Source: Gaeumannomyces sp. JS-464
Taxonomy: Eukaryota; Ascomycota; Sordariomycetes; Magnaporthales; Magnaporthaceae
NCBI GenBank assembly: GCA_002197995.1
Contig: NGZR01000002.1
Span: forward strand, 4,960,001-5,024,000
Length of the DNA: 64,000 nt
Direction of reading: 5' to 3'
Part shown: piece by piece, positions 22,736-34,400 of the stretch
Numbering within the stretch: position 1 is the first letter of the stretch
Layout: every line of letters begins with the position of its first letter
The notes under the pieces: generated by a model
Seen by the model: only the letters and a program-made list of their open reading frames with translations
Told to the model about the DNA's origin: nothing
Database searches by the model: none
Translations under genes and position numbers: made by a program

Positions 22736-24151
22736 TTATTCTGCCTGCGCCCACCGACGCTCGCGCAGGGGCATTTCCTGGCCCGCGGCGGCACGGGAAC
22801 CGTCCTGCTCGGCGCGCCAGGCCCAATACTCGTCCAGGCGAGTCTTGGCATATGAGGCGTAGTCGAAATCAATGTCGGATATTGTTGCCTGTATGAGGGC
22901 CCAGATACCCCAGTAGAAACCTGGGACACCGCGGAGAGATCAACCTCATCGAAGAGGCTGGTCTGCCGAGGCCTCCTGGTGGTGGTCGCCGTTCTGCTCA
23001 CAGCAACCACTAACGCCACCACCACCAAAGTAGGCATGTATGTACTCGTCGATGAACTCGCGCCGTTGCTTCCTGGTGGGAAGGACGTTGTAGTCGCAGT
23101 CGAAGCCGCCCCACTCGGCAAAATGATTGGCCAGGTCGAAGGCGGCCGGCGACGGGGTGGCGTACTCGTAGTCGATAAAAGTCACCGACGCAGACGGCGT
23201 TGTCGAACAGCAGCCCCCATTGAGCTCATCAGCGATGGCTCCTGGCGCCGATGCGGAGCCGAAGCGGGTGGGCAAGATGATGCGTTGCCACTCAGGAGAT
23301 CGCAATGCGCAAAAACCAGGCCATCTTTGCCAAGCCCTGGGCGCTGGCTGAGCTCGGAGACCATTCTATCCAGCTCCTTCTGCAGAGTGGCCTGGTGCTG
23401 GCGCTGGGCAGGTGTCTCGGTGGGCAGGGCGAGAATCCATTTCTGCATGACAGTCCACACGTTTGGCGACGGCTTTCCGGGGGCAACATTGTCGATTTTG
23501 GCGCGGTGGGCGGCGTCGCCGTTCGTAACGGCGGCGGCAGTGCCATCGCCTACGGCGTGCCCATTAGCGGCGGGAGGAGGGCGTTTGGCCAGCGACTGGG
23601 CGGCGGGGCCAGGCAGGGCGGTGCTGTGCCACTGGGCCAGGCGGCGGGCGACGGCCCTGTAGATGTCAGGGCGGCGGAGGTCTTGCGGGGAGGTGACGCG
23701 GCCGCGGATGAAGCGGTAGAGCATGCCGTTCTCGAACAGGGCAAGCAGTTCGGGAGCCAGGCGGTGGCGGGCCAGCAGCTCGTGGTTTTGGGCCTCGCGG
23801 TTGCGGTCGATCAGGAGGTCGGTGCCATTGCCGTATGCGCGCAGCAGGATGGCTTCGCGGTCGCGGGCATCGTCGTCGGACTCGCCGTCCAGCGGCTCAC
23901 ATGCGCGGGGACGGGCCTGGAGCAGGGTGTTTGTGATGCCGTCGGTAAAGCGGCGGAAGTCGACGTCGGAGCCCAGTGAGGCCGCAGGGCGCTGATCAGG
24001 GCGAGGGCCGAGGCATTGGTGCCCGCCGCGTCGTCGGCGCGGTATGAGAGCGGTATATAGGGGATCTGGTGCTTCTGCGGGCGGTGTCCTTGTGAAGGCC
24101 GTTGGGTGGGCGGCAGCCGTTGGTTTCGACGAGGGTAGTGGTCTTTGCCAT
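22736..24151 (-). CDS. EKI1: Ethanolamine (choline) kinase, frame-broken
   Basis: First enzyme of the CDP-ethanolamine branch of the Kennedy pathway: phosphorylates ethanolamine (possibly choline) with ATP, in the cytosol. Start MAKTTTLVETNGC at 24151. Conserved blocks: DFRRFTDGITNTLL, the Brenner-type catalytic segment VFAHCDLLSGN (Cys where many homologues have Asn), the second kinase motif IDYEYATPSPAAFDLANHFA, and the C-terminal GFYWGIWALIQATISDIDFD segment ending WAQAE before TAA. The blocks lie in three frames; joining them needs about five or six single-base corrections (near 24085, 24055, 23985, 23292, 22965, 22930). Corrected length is about 470 residues. Ethanolamine over choline preference is inferred from the FAHCD and AEWGGFDCDY signatures. 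It diverges from NPR3 across a 1.7-kb promoter region. Confidence 0.85.
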
Positions 24152-25111
24152 CGCAGGCGGGTTCGCCGAGTGGATCGACTCGACGGAGGCCAGGTTGAGG
24201 GCCTCAGGGTTGGGCAAGGGTCGGTCAAGGGGTCAAATGGAGGCGGACAGCGATGTGCTCGAGCACCACGGCCACGTCTGGGCAAAACGGCCGGACGGGA
24301 GATGGCTGGCAAGTCTGGAGAGAGCGAGGACTCTGGGCACGCACTTGGTGAAGCAAGGAAGCGAGAGGCAAGAACTGGTAGGTGTGTTGTCCAAAAGTCA
24401 AAGGCGGGAGGGTTTTTCGTTTGCTGCGAGTAAAGAAAAGCCGGCAAAAGCAAAGAGGTGGAAGCAAGGGTCCGTTTATCTGCGGCCTGCATCGGGTGGT
24501 CGTGTCGATCGACACGTGAAAAAGCACGAACAGGCTCGAGCAGAGCCAACGAAGGCGTGCATCACGGCCACGGCCTCATGCACCGTCTGTTCCCCATCCG
24601 CCTACGTACCTTAGCGGCAGCTGGCGAGGCAGGGTCCTAGGAAGACGACCAGGCAGCGTAGCGTCCTGCGGTTTTATCGGCGCTTTGCCTTGCTGTGCTT
24701 TGCGCTGCGTTGCTTTGGTGGGCGCACCGAACCTGGAACCACCAGATACGAAACCGGACGGAATTAGGGCGGCGGCATGGCATCAATGGACCGAATCCAT
24801 CCAAGCCCAGGAGCGGGGACGATTAAAACAGCGGCGGCAGGCATGATCACGAGGCAAATTTCCTTCTCTGACGACAGGATCGGAGAGGAGCGCCGCCTCG
24901 AGCTTAACGGTCGTTCCACGTGCGCTCCTTATTCCAGCCATCCAATTGAAAGCTCAAGCCGGCTTTGCCTGCCAGAGTCCGTTTGCTCATTGAGGCCAGC
25001 TTTTTGTCTTAGTCGTTGCAGTTCAGCCCGTCTGTTCTCAGCCATGTTCTTCCTTCGGAGCAGCGTTGCCGTGTCTCAATACCGTTCGCGGGCATTCTCA
25101 TTTTTCTTCTA

Positions 25112-25144
<33 letters not shown>

Positions 25145-25815
25145 CATCCGCACGCGAGCTGTTGAGCTCAACTGCTGCCCCCCACGCAACAATGACGCAG
25201 CCGAGCAATTCCACCGCTGGGGCAGGGGTGCCCACGGACCACCCAGCCATTGCACAGGGGGCGGTGGGACTGCCCCTTGGGGCTGGTCCACCCAAGCGGT
25301 GAGCTTCAGCGGCTCATGTCATCGAGCCTAGACCCACACACCTGACCAGCCAGCGCCAGCTATCCAACGCCGCCCCACCCCCTGCCATCGACGCCATGTC
25401 ACCTTGGAGCGAAATTGTGGAAGCCCGGCCGGCTGGAAGGCTGCCACAGAGCTCGTCGCCGCGCCGGGATCAGCCCAACAGATCTCGGTTATTGATCTGG
25501 AGGTACCTACCCGAGATATCGGAGCGAACCCGGCCGTGCCTGGCTGACCCCTGTCTGGCATCAGAGCATGCAAGACGTCGCCCACTCACGCCTCCCCTAC
25601 CACACAATCCAGAGGTAGCCGTCTGTTGGGGCGGCCTAAACTGTCGGTGAACGGCATAGGCTTCTTCTCCCTTCCAGCTCAGGATCCAAACGAAACAAGA
25701 CCCATCGGCCAGTAAGGCGCCTAGGCCGGACCCGGCTTAGCTGGTCCAGCCGGCAGCACCTCCCCCTGGTCCTGGGCCGCCCGCCCCCGTCCACAGTTGG
25801 CTGGGCCATTGTCAG
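24152..25815. promoter_or_regulatory. Divergent promoter region between ethanolamine kinase and NPR3
   Basis: Both flanking genes are transcribed away from this 1.7-kb region. It contains a T30 run at 25115-25144 and two CACGTG E-boxes (near 24512 and 24918), which a bHLH factor could bind. Frames within it have no recognisable domain. Confidence 0.45.
25115..25144. repeat. Poly(T) tract in divergent promoter
   Basis: About 30 consecutive T. Such tracts disfavour nucleosomes in fungal promoters, so it may mark open chromatin; the run is seen, the role inferred. Confidence 0.8.
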
Positions 25816-25854
25816 ATGCCGCCGACCCATCATGGCGCTGCCGATTCTCCCTAA
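25816..25854 (+). promoter_or_regulatory. Upstream ORF overlapping the NPR3 start codon
   Basis: ATG at 25816 opens a 12-codon frame (MPPTHHGAADSP, stop TAA at 25852-25854) out of frame with NPR3 and running across its ATG at 25832. The uORF ATG has a weak context (C at -3), whereas the NPR3 ATG is strong (A at -3, G at +4), suiting leaky scanning. Confidence 0.5.
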
Positions 25855-28676
25855 CCCATCTAACTTTCTCGGCGTCGCCCTTGTTATAAATCGCTCCAGA
25901 GATGGCCCGAGCTTCGTCTTCCACTACCCCCCGCATGTGAATGTGGCCCCTGACCCGCCTGCTTCGGGCGACCTGGACGACGACGAAAGGGAACACGGCC
26001 ACGGCCACGGCCACCATGCCAAGGACTACGACTACGACGAGGGGGGCGATTTCGCCGACAGGGAGCAGCGTCTTGCCCCCGGGCTAGATGCCGATGGCTC
26101 TTCTCCCGCCGCCCTGCTGCACCGCAACCAGGACGACCACCTGGTCACTGAGAGCGGCACCCAGATCGTGCCCTGGGAGCATGTCGCCGGCTTCCCGACC
26201 AAGGACCTGGAAAGCATCCTGACCCCTGGCCGCGCCTACCACAAAACCCTGTTCCAGCTCTCCTTGGACCCTATATACTGCGTCTCCTACCCAATCCACG
26301 TGCCCGAGAGTGGCAGCTGGAAGAAGCGCAAGAAGAAGAAAAAGAAGAATGAGCTCAAGAAGAAGGCCAGTGTCTTCTCATCCGGCAGCCTCTTTTCCAC
26401 CATCAGAGACCCGGACGCCCTGCACGACTCAGACACTGTCCGCCAGCTAGACGAGTCCGTCAGGCTGGCGGCCACGGCCGGATCCGATGCTGCCGGTCTG
26501 CCGCCCCTGGCTGGTGAGGGACCGAGTCGTCAAGATGATGTGGACGGCCATGGGCACGAGCCGCGGGAGGAAGACGAAGAGGAGAACGACAAGGACAGGG
26601 AAAAGGACAAGAACGACAAGGTCAGCTCCATGACCATGCTCAACCTAGTCTTCTTCCTCAACCCCAAAAAGCATGAAGTCAAAGAGCTCGTCAGCAGCAT
26701 GTACACCCACATCATCCGCCAGGTAAACAAGTACTACAAGTACTGCCAGGAGCGGAACGACTTCGTGTGGAAGGAGTCCAAGAAAATTCTGGCGCTCAAG
26801 GAAAAGGCCCGCGAAGACCGTAAGTGGCGAGCCGCGAGCGTGATCCAAGGGGTATGATATGGTCAACTGATGCATGAATGCAGGGACCAAGATGACGGCG
26901 CTGTGGCATGAGATCCTGGCCGCCTCGTCACTCGCCCAGTCGATGCAGGACGTCTACGAGACCATCAGCCAGAATAGGATTGCCGTCTTGCAGCTGGACA
27001 CTCAGGACGGTGCCGTCACGCACTCGGTGCAGATTCCCATCCCGCTACACATCTCGGACCTTCCCCAGGAGTGTGAGCGTGATGCGCCGGGGATATGGCT
27101 CACCACTGCCAACTCGTTTGCCGGCAGCGGCCGGGATCCAGGCGAGCTCGGCTTCCTGGACAAGAACTTCGGCCTTCTGCTGCTTGACGAGGACAAGAAG
27201 ATCATCACGGAGCTGCAGTCGGACCCGGACGAGTCCACCGTGGCCATGATGGAGTTTATAAGACATTCCAAGCCAACGCTGTCGTGAGTCTTTCTCTACC
27301 GTCACACCTCTGAGAGTTGGCAGTCAAGACGGACGGGCGTATGGTGTCGGAACTGACGATGAGACATGCAGGTTCCACCAGGTCGCCAGCCAGTCCAACC
27401 TCCTCAGCCTGAGCCAGATACACCAGTTCGCGCACCACTTCATCTTCTGGAGGCGCGCCATCGCCATTCCACCGCTGCATGCCCGCGACGTCTATGTGCT
27501 CTCGCCCAACTGCGACCTAAACAAGCTACCCCAGGCGAGCGTCAAGTTTGCCCGCGCCTTCCCTCACTGCCCGCCGCTGCCCAACATTCTCGCCGACCTC
27601 TCGGCCGCCCCTCGCCCCTACAAGTTCTTCTGCCCAAACAAGACCATCCGCGCCGAGTATATGCGCATCCTCACATGGCTCATGCGTGGCGGCTGGGTCA
27701 CCCAGCTGTGTACCTTTGCTTACATTGTCGTCTGGCCCGAGATCATCTACGAGGTTGAACACGCCCTCGAGGCCGAGGAGCTCGCCAAGGCCAAAGCCGC
27801 ACAAGCTGCCACCAGTGCCGACTCTGCTACTGCTGTTGACGCTGCTAATGCTACTGCCGGCAGCGGCGGTTCTGCAGCACTCACGCCTACCTCGGTCTCG
27901 GAAGAGCGCAAAGGTAGTGGGGGCTCTCAACTTCAGCTACTGTCACCACAGCCACGGTCCAGTTCCGTCTCTACCGCTACCGATGGGCCCGACGGTGTGT
28001 CCGATGACGGCGACAGCATCTCGCGTTCCGGCACCGCGTCCCCATCGGAGCAGTCGCGGCCAGCATCCTCGTCCCCCTCGGTGAGATCGCCAACTGTGAC
28101 ACAGGCGTCACAGCACGTGCGCCCACAGCCGACAGCAGCTCAGCAGGCAGCCGAGAAGGCCCGGCTCGGCCGGCTGGCAGACAAGGCGGCGCGGGAGCTT
28201 GCAGAAAAGGCGAGCGCGCACGCCCGGAGGCCCCAGCCGGCCCAGACGGCCCACCCTAGCGTCAATAACGCACCGCACCTCATCCACCTCTCGCCCCATA
28301 TCATCCTCGACCCAACACGGTCACGGGCACCGAGAGCCTCTACCTGAGCGCCATTGGTCGCCGCCTGCGCCAGCGCAGCGCCCTCCTAGCCAGCGGCGGC
28401 ACCGCCGCCGACCATGCCTCGGCTCCCGGTGGCCTGGCCCCGCCCCCGTTCTCGATCGGCGCCGCCAGCCTCGGCCACCACGGCGTGGCTGGCATCGGTA
28501 CTACCAAGGGCGGCAGCGGCAGCGGCGGCGGCGAGGGCGTCACGTCGACCGCGGAGTGGGATGAGAGAGTCGCAAACACGTGGCCCGTGTTCTGGAAATA
28601 CTTCAACGGCCACTGTGCGCTCGAGAGGATTGCGCTTCAGGAAGATATGAAAAGACGCGACGTATGGGCCCTTTGA
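25832..28676 (+). CDS. NPR3: Nitrogen permease regulator 3 (SEACIT/GATOR1 subunit)
   Basis: Npr3 with Npr2 and Iml1 forms the SEACIT (GATOR1) complex, the GTPase-activating complex for Gtr1 that restrains TORC1 at the vacuole during nitrogen or amino-acid limitation. Exons 25832-26819, 26884-27283, 27372-28676; corrected length about 897 residues. Landmarks: N-terminal FLGVALVINRSRDGPSFVFH (longin-like), PWEHVAGFPTKDLESILTP, FQLSLDPIYCVSYPIHV, MLNLVFFLNP, then C-terminal YMRILTWLMRGGWVTQLCTF and the terminal WPVFWKYFNGHCALERIAL helix. Insertions: a His/Asp-rich loop near 55-75 and a Lys-rich stretch (KKRKKKKKKNELKKK) near 168, which could act as a nuclear or membrane-binding basic patch. One base appears missing near 28316, between HIILD and the TVTGTESLYL segment. 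Family call is firm. Confidence 0.92.
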
Positions 28677-29588
28677 CGGCCATGAGCGAGTATCTCCTCT
28701 GCATAAGGCACTGGTAATCAAGTACCGGCAACCGCTACCGGTAAATCCTGCCTGCCTAACCCCCCTCTACCGTGCACTAGGTATACATCGAGCAGGGTGA
28801 TGCGAAAAGGGTAATCGTGTTAAGTCGTCGAAGCGCACTTCCAAGCCCATCACAACCGCACGGGGCTGATGATAAGGCTAAAATACGGGCGGCAGCAAAC
28901 CAGAGACTATAAAACCCATAAAAAAGGAGAAGGCGAGGATAGGAGAGACAAACAGGTGGGGATAAACTGAGTGTCGAGACACCAAAGATGCAAAGAAAAG
29001 CTTAAAAAATCATATTAAAGAGAGAAGAAGCGAATCCGTCTTCCCATGCATGGCCGAGAGCGCCCTGTCCCACCCTACAAAGGGAAACATTCCAAAAGTG
29101 TACGCCGCCATGACCTACTTGCTCCCGAACTACCTATTGAGAATGCAACGGCTTGGCCCAGTGTAAAAGGAGACAGGCAGGGGTTGAATACACGCAGAGG
29201 ACCCAAGAGACAAACGACAGAAGAAGAAAAAAAGGGAACTATAATCGGATATGCGATGAATATGATGTAACGAGAGCGTGCAAACTCCGAGCTCGACGAC
29301 TAGATGACCGAAAAATATCAGGAAAATTGGAAATACCGGCATGCAAGGTTGACGAGATGAGGAAAGCGAAAAGCCAGAGGTGGGATGACAAAGGAGGAGA
29401 AAGAGATAGGAAAAGAAGAGATGGAGAGGCTGAAACAAGACAAAGATAAACAAGGGTTGTGAAAAGCGTCCTCTGCGAGAGGATCACCAGACAGATATCA
29501 TCCATAAGAAACAAAGCGTTAACGCCAACCAAATCCGCCCAGAACCCCCACTGTATACCATGTTCGCGATGAAACTCATTTGGCAAGA

Positions 29589-29631
<43 letters not shown>

Positions 29632-29791
29632 GAATGACGGTGATGATGGTGGCCCTGCTCGGGCAGACCCACCAAGGAGGAGGGAGACAGGAGGAACGTA
29701 ACGTCATGTGAGCACAAAAGAAGATGGGGTAGGGGAGCTTGGCCATGACGGCAAGCCCCAAGGCAGGGGGCCCCTGAGACGAGACGGCTGC
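28677..29791. other. Convergent 3' intergenic region with (AAT)n repeat
   Basis: A-rich, between NPR3 (+) and the bHLH gene (-). No gene seen; holds the trinucleotide repeat listed separately. Confidence 0.5.
29591..29631. repeat. (AAT)n trinucleotide microsatellite
   Basis: About 13-14 perfect AAT/ATA units, in the 3' region of the bHLH gene. Confidence 0.9.
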
Positions 29792-31400
29792 CTAGTTCAG
29801 GTCCATGTACTCGTCCTCTTCCTTAAAGTCCAGCTCGCCACTGCCGTCGTCGTCGTCATTCCAGAACTGGTTTGGATCAGCAAGGTCGGTACCGAGACCG
29901 GCGTTCTTGGCAGGGCTCGCCGAGGTAGCAGCGTCACTAACCGCCCGCCCTGAGCTGTCCAGAGGCTCGCCCCTGTAGTCTGTGTGGTGCGGAACCCTCA
30001 GGCCAGAACCCGCCCGGCGCGAGTATACGAACAGCTTGGAGTCCTCAACCGTCTCGTTCCTTGCCATGGCCTCGACAAGCTCCGTCTGCATGCGCCTCTC
30101 GTCGTCCGTGGGTTCAAACGGGAACTGCCCACCGAGTTCCATTATGTAGTTGGCCAGTTCCTCCTGCTGCTGCAGCTTGAGGTGCAACATCCACATGAGG
30201 TCGCGCGTCCAGCTGACGGCCCCGTTGAGGATGTCGCCCTTGTTAGGACCCTTGTCCTTGTCGTCAATCGGAAGACCTGTCGTGATGTTGCCCGCGGTGC
30301 CACTTGCGGCCCGCCTGGCACCGGGCCCAGCCAATCCTGACGTCGCCTGTGACGGGCTTGAGATGCCGCCCAGCGAGGGGGAGAGAGGTGTGCCGTTCTG
30401 GATCAGCTTCTTGATCTTCTCATCTTCGAGCCGGTGCGAGGGCACCAGCTTGCTCAGATCCTGGATCCTCTCGTTGATGTTGTCCCTGCGACGGCGCTCC
30501 ACCAGGTTGTGCGACTCCCGCCTCCGCTTCCGCTTGGCCTCTTGCGACGAGGTCAGAGGGGCGCCCAGCTTCGCCGGCATGGATGTACCACCCTTGAGCA
30601 GGATGTCGTTGATCTGAGCGCTGTGCAGTCCGGGCTGGATGGGCGAGGAGAAGCCAGATCCAGGGTATGAGCCCAGGCTATTGGGGGTCTGTATCCATTG
30701 CCCAGAATGCGACTTGTCGTGGTGGGGGCGCCGTTGGGGATGGGTTGAGCGCTAAACGAGTCGGCTGAGCCGATGGTAAGGTTGGCCATGGCGGCAGAGG
30801 CCTTAGGAGTCAAGGGGCTGCGTGTGGTGGAGGTCTTACGTGCCATGGCCGTTGGCATGCGGGGCCTAACCTTGGCGTTCAGATAATTGGGGTCGCCCCA
30901 TCCTGGTTGAGGTCAGAGCCGGCCAGCGGCGAGCCGGCGTACGAGATGGGCGACTGGAGCGAGTTGCCAAAGGACTGGGGGTGATGCATCTGCCGGTACT
31001 GGCCGAAGTTGTGGGCAAAGGGGCTCTGAATGGGGTCTCCCTCTGGCGTGTTGGAGTATCCGTTGATGCGGTTTTGATCCATTGGGAGGCCGTGGTGGGT
31101 TGTGTATATCGAATTCGTGTAGCCGCCCATGGTCATCTCGTTCATGGTGCCAAAGTCCTGGCCGCCGCCGCCGTGGATTCCCGACTGTCCGTCAGTGGGG
31201 CTCCCTAAGCCATCAAGGAGCTCATCGTCTCCAAAGAGCGCGGAGCCGGTCGAGTAGCTGTTTGACTGATTGCTTGAGTTGTTGAAGTTATTCTGGTACG
31301 ACGAAGAGCCGAACGTTCCAGGCATGTTGAGATCGCTGGGGTCGATGCTCCCACCTCCCCCGTGCCCGCCCGCGAGCTGGTTGAAGCCGTGCTGGGCCAT
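29792..31400 (-). CDS. bHLH transcription factor (USF/MITF-like fungal class)
   Basis: DNA-binding regulator expected to act as a dimer on E-boxes. Basic region and helix 1: KRKRRRESHNLVERRRRDNI followed by NERIQDLSKLVPSHR. After a long loop comes helix 2, KGDILNGAVSWTRDLMWML, then HLKLQQQEELANYI as a short coiled coil. The His-Glu-Arg pattern (H..ER.RR) is the class B CANNTG-reading type. The N-terminal half is Gly/Asn/Ser/Gln-rich and probably disordered; the tail is acidic (DDDDGSGELDFKEEDEYMDLN minus ends) and may activate. Two missing bases are inferred near 30870 (GATP|NYLNAKV) and 30720 (a C5 run), giving about 536 residues. The ATG at 31400 is the first after a likely 3' splice site (tttttggacag) ending at ~31437, so a 5'-UTR intron is probable. 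Confidence 0.87.
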
Positions 31401-34400
31401 GTTGCCGACACTAGCTAGCGGCGACGATATGCGACTGTCCAAAAAGAGGAAAAGAGGAGGGAAGTTATGAGACGCTTGTCAGTGACTATATTGCGCGGAT
31501 CAGGTCCGCAGCGTCAAATCTGGTCTCGAAGGTTGCTGCCCCCAAGGGCCGATGCGCGGGCGATGTCGCGGTCTGGGGCGACGATAGGGACGCCGGCTGG
31601 TTGGTGGGGCTAGCCCGCCGGTCGATTGGCGTTGGCTCCTTTGCGCCAGGCGCCTGCGTGGTGGGCCCAACAAACGGGCGTACTATGCAGATGTAATCCT
31701 TCCCTCGATGACGACGCGAGGCGAAGTGTGTTTTCCGGAAACGGCTGCGTGCGTGCTTGTTCCTTCAGTCGAAGCACGCTCGAGGTCGGGCGACAAGGGA
31801 GTTGTTGTTGGCCGAGTCGCTGCGGAATAGCGGGGGTGGATCGTCCGAGTAAGAGCGAATCAACGGTGGGGGGCTCCTCCGAAGAGCGGTGCCAAAGTCG
31901 GGAAATTGTGCACAAGGCGCAGAAAAGGGCCGGCACGCTTAGATGGCCGAGGAAGCGAGTTTGACGGTGACTTGAACCGATCAAGGGATGCAGCGATGGC
32001 GTTTGTGGTCCAGGAAGCCGTCGATGCGGGACGCCGGATTCGATCGAGGGGCTCGCGAAAGCCAACTGCGGCAAGCAAGTGGAGGATGAGTCGAGGGCTG
32101 GCTCGGATGCGGCTGCTGTGCGAAAGTGCGCGGTTTAGTCTGCGGCTGACAACGAGTCGGCAGGCAGGCAGGCAGGCCGGAGGGCAGAAAGGCAAGCGAA
32201 CTTTGCGGGCTGGAGCCTACAGCAGGCAGGGGTGGGCAGGGAGCGAGAAAGGTAGGGGGGAGGAATGAGGGAGTCAAAGGAAGCTGCGGTCCTCGCTCGG
32301 ATCAGGCATGTTTGCTGCTCACCTCGACAAAGTCAGCCCAAGGGGGCACTATTAAAAGCGAGCGAGCTAATGTGGCGGTGTAGCAAGCAGGCTTAGGGAC
32401 TGTCTTGGGAAGATCGATTTCGGTCGGCTCGGGCGCGATGCTGCTTGGGTACCTAGGTGGGCAGGTCGGCCCTTGGGTGGCACTATGTGGGAGGCCAGAG
32501 AGCGAGGCACACTCGGAGAGAGGCCCGGCAGGACGGATGGTTGGCTGGTTTGGTTAGGGATGGACACTTGGGACACTAGGGAGTGGTACAGTAGATGCGA
32601 GCAGATGCAGCACGGTGCCGACGGTGGGTTTTGCGATGGGCAAAGGTGGAGTTGGAAGCCGAGGCGGCGCCTTTAAAGTTGTGGGATGGATTGTGAGAGA
32701 AAAGGGGGCGGTCAAGGTCGCTCAAAGCCGCCGTCTAGTCCAAGGGCGGTCGCCCATAGGCCCAAAGTTGTAGGCAGCGCGCGCTGTGTGGATGATTAGC
32801 ACAGGGAATCCGAGCGCTGGGGCTCGGGGTGTCGTTCTTTGATCGAGACAGCCCAGTCGGGTCCAGCGGCCGAGGGGTGGCCAACTTGGCTTGGCTTGCA
32901 CTGTGGTGAACACGGGCGACGGAACTCTTGGCGGGGCATGGGCGGGCTGGTTGGTTGGTTGGCTCGCTGGTTGGCGGCTGGCTGGCTGAGGCTGAGCACA
33001 GCAGCAGCGAGGTGACGAAATCAGAAAATATTGATCGAGTCTGCGTGTCCCGGCGCACCCACTGTCAGTAATGTGCCCAACCAACCGACGATCCCAGACA
33101 AGTGGTGCCCGTCCTCCCCGGCGCAAGCCGTTGGGGTGACCAAAGCTCAACTGCCAACGCCACAGGAGCAGCCCGGCCGGTACCGGCGCCCAGTAAGAGC
33201 AGCCTAGCCGCCCAGCTGGAGCTGTGGGTAGAAACGGGTGGGCAGATGCGAAACGACCCAGAGAACAGACGAGACGCATCAAAGGGCGCAGCACAGCAGT
33301 ATAGGGAGCCAGATAAAATCAAAGGGCCGCGGGCGCCGGAAAGGGTTCGCGAACCTTTCTCTTTTGTTCTTCTTCCTCTTCTCCTGTTTCTTCTCTCCTT
33401 TGATCTCAAAGATGCGACCAGCCACTTGCCTATCAAAGTAGCGTCGCCTCGATGGCGTTGTGGGATCTGTTTGTCTATTGCGACGGAGCTGTTCTGCCAG
33501 CGACAAGCCGGGCGAGCAGAGAGAACCTAAAGATGAGAGTGTCGGTTGGGGTTAGGTTAGCACTCAGCCGAGGCCGTGTTATTTTGGAGATTTGCGCCCG
33601 CTGGTTAACATCAGCGATGCTGCAGCTTCTCCACAGCCGGGCCATGCATCGCAAATCCCCCGCCACAAGGTTTGGGCCCAGGGCAGGGGGTTCGTCGGGG
33701 AGGACCCGCTCTTCTGACGGACGTACTTTGCCTCAAACCCCAGCTTCCGTGCAGCCTCCACAGTCGGCTTGCGCGGCTTGGGATGAATATCACCGACGCG
33801 GCGGGACGGCGCTCGATCTGGTGGCGACGATCAGGTCTCCACGGGTTAGTCTAGGCCGCCATCCATACCGTCGTGTCCTGGACCTTTGCTATCACGTACA
33901 GAGCGAGCGCTGCAGTGGGGCTTTGTCCAACCTCTTCCCGCGCGGGTCCAGCGTAGGTCTTCGTTCGTCCTTTGTCGTGGGGATTGGGGAGATGCTTGTT
34001 GGATTCTCGCGTGGGCGACAGACCCGGCAGGGACTACTGTAACGTATGCCCAGGTGGGGAGCTTCGTCTGGAGACGGGGAGCAAAGGAGCAGCCAGATGG
34101 GGGTTTTCTCTCGGGTTGATGGAAAGTTGCGGGATACTTTGGACAGACTGGCTCCCGAGGGTGCCGGCTTATATACATGGTTGGTATCTAGACTAAAAAT
34201 AATGTATTTGTCTGTCCAAGGCACGTACCCACTCCTACCACCTAGCCATCCACGCCTCCTGACTTGCTGCGAATGGAGCTGTGCCTGGGCGGAGGCGTGT
34301 GGTGTTTCTCTGCAAGTCGAATATCCTGGGATGGAGGGTGGGAGGGCGCGCCTCATATCTACGCGGCCACCTAGCCAACGTACGCACCCCCCGGTGCATG

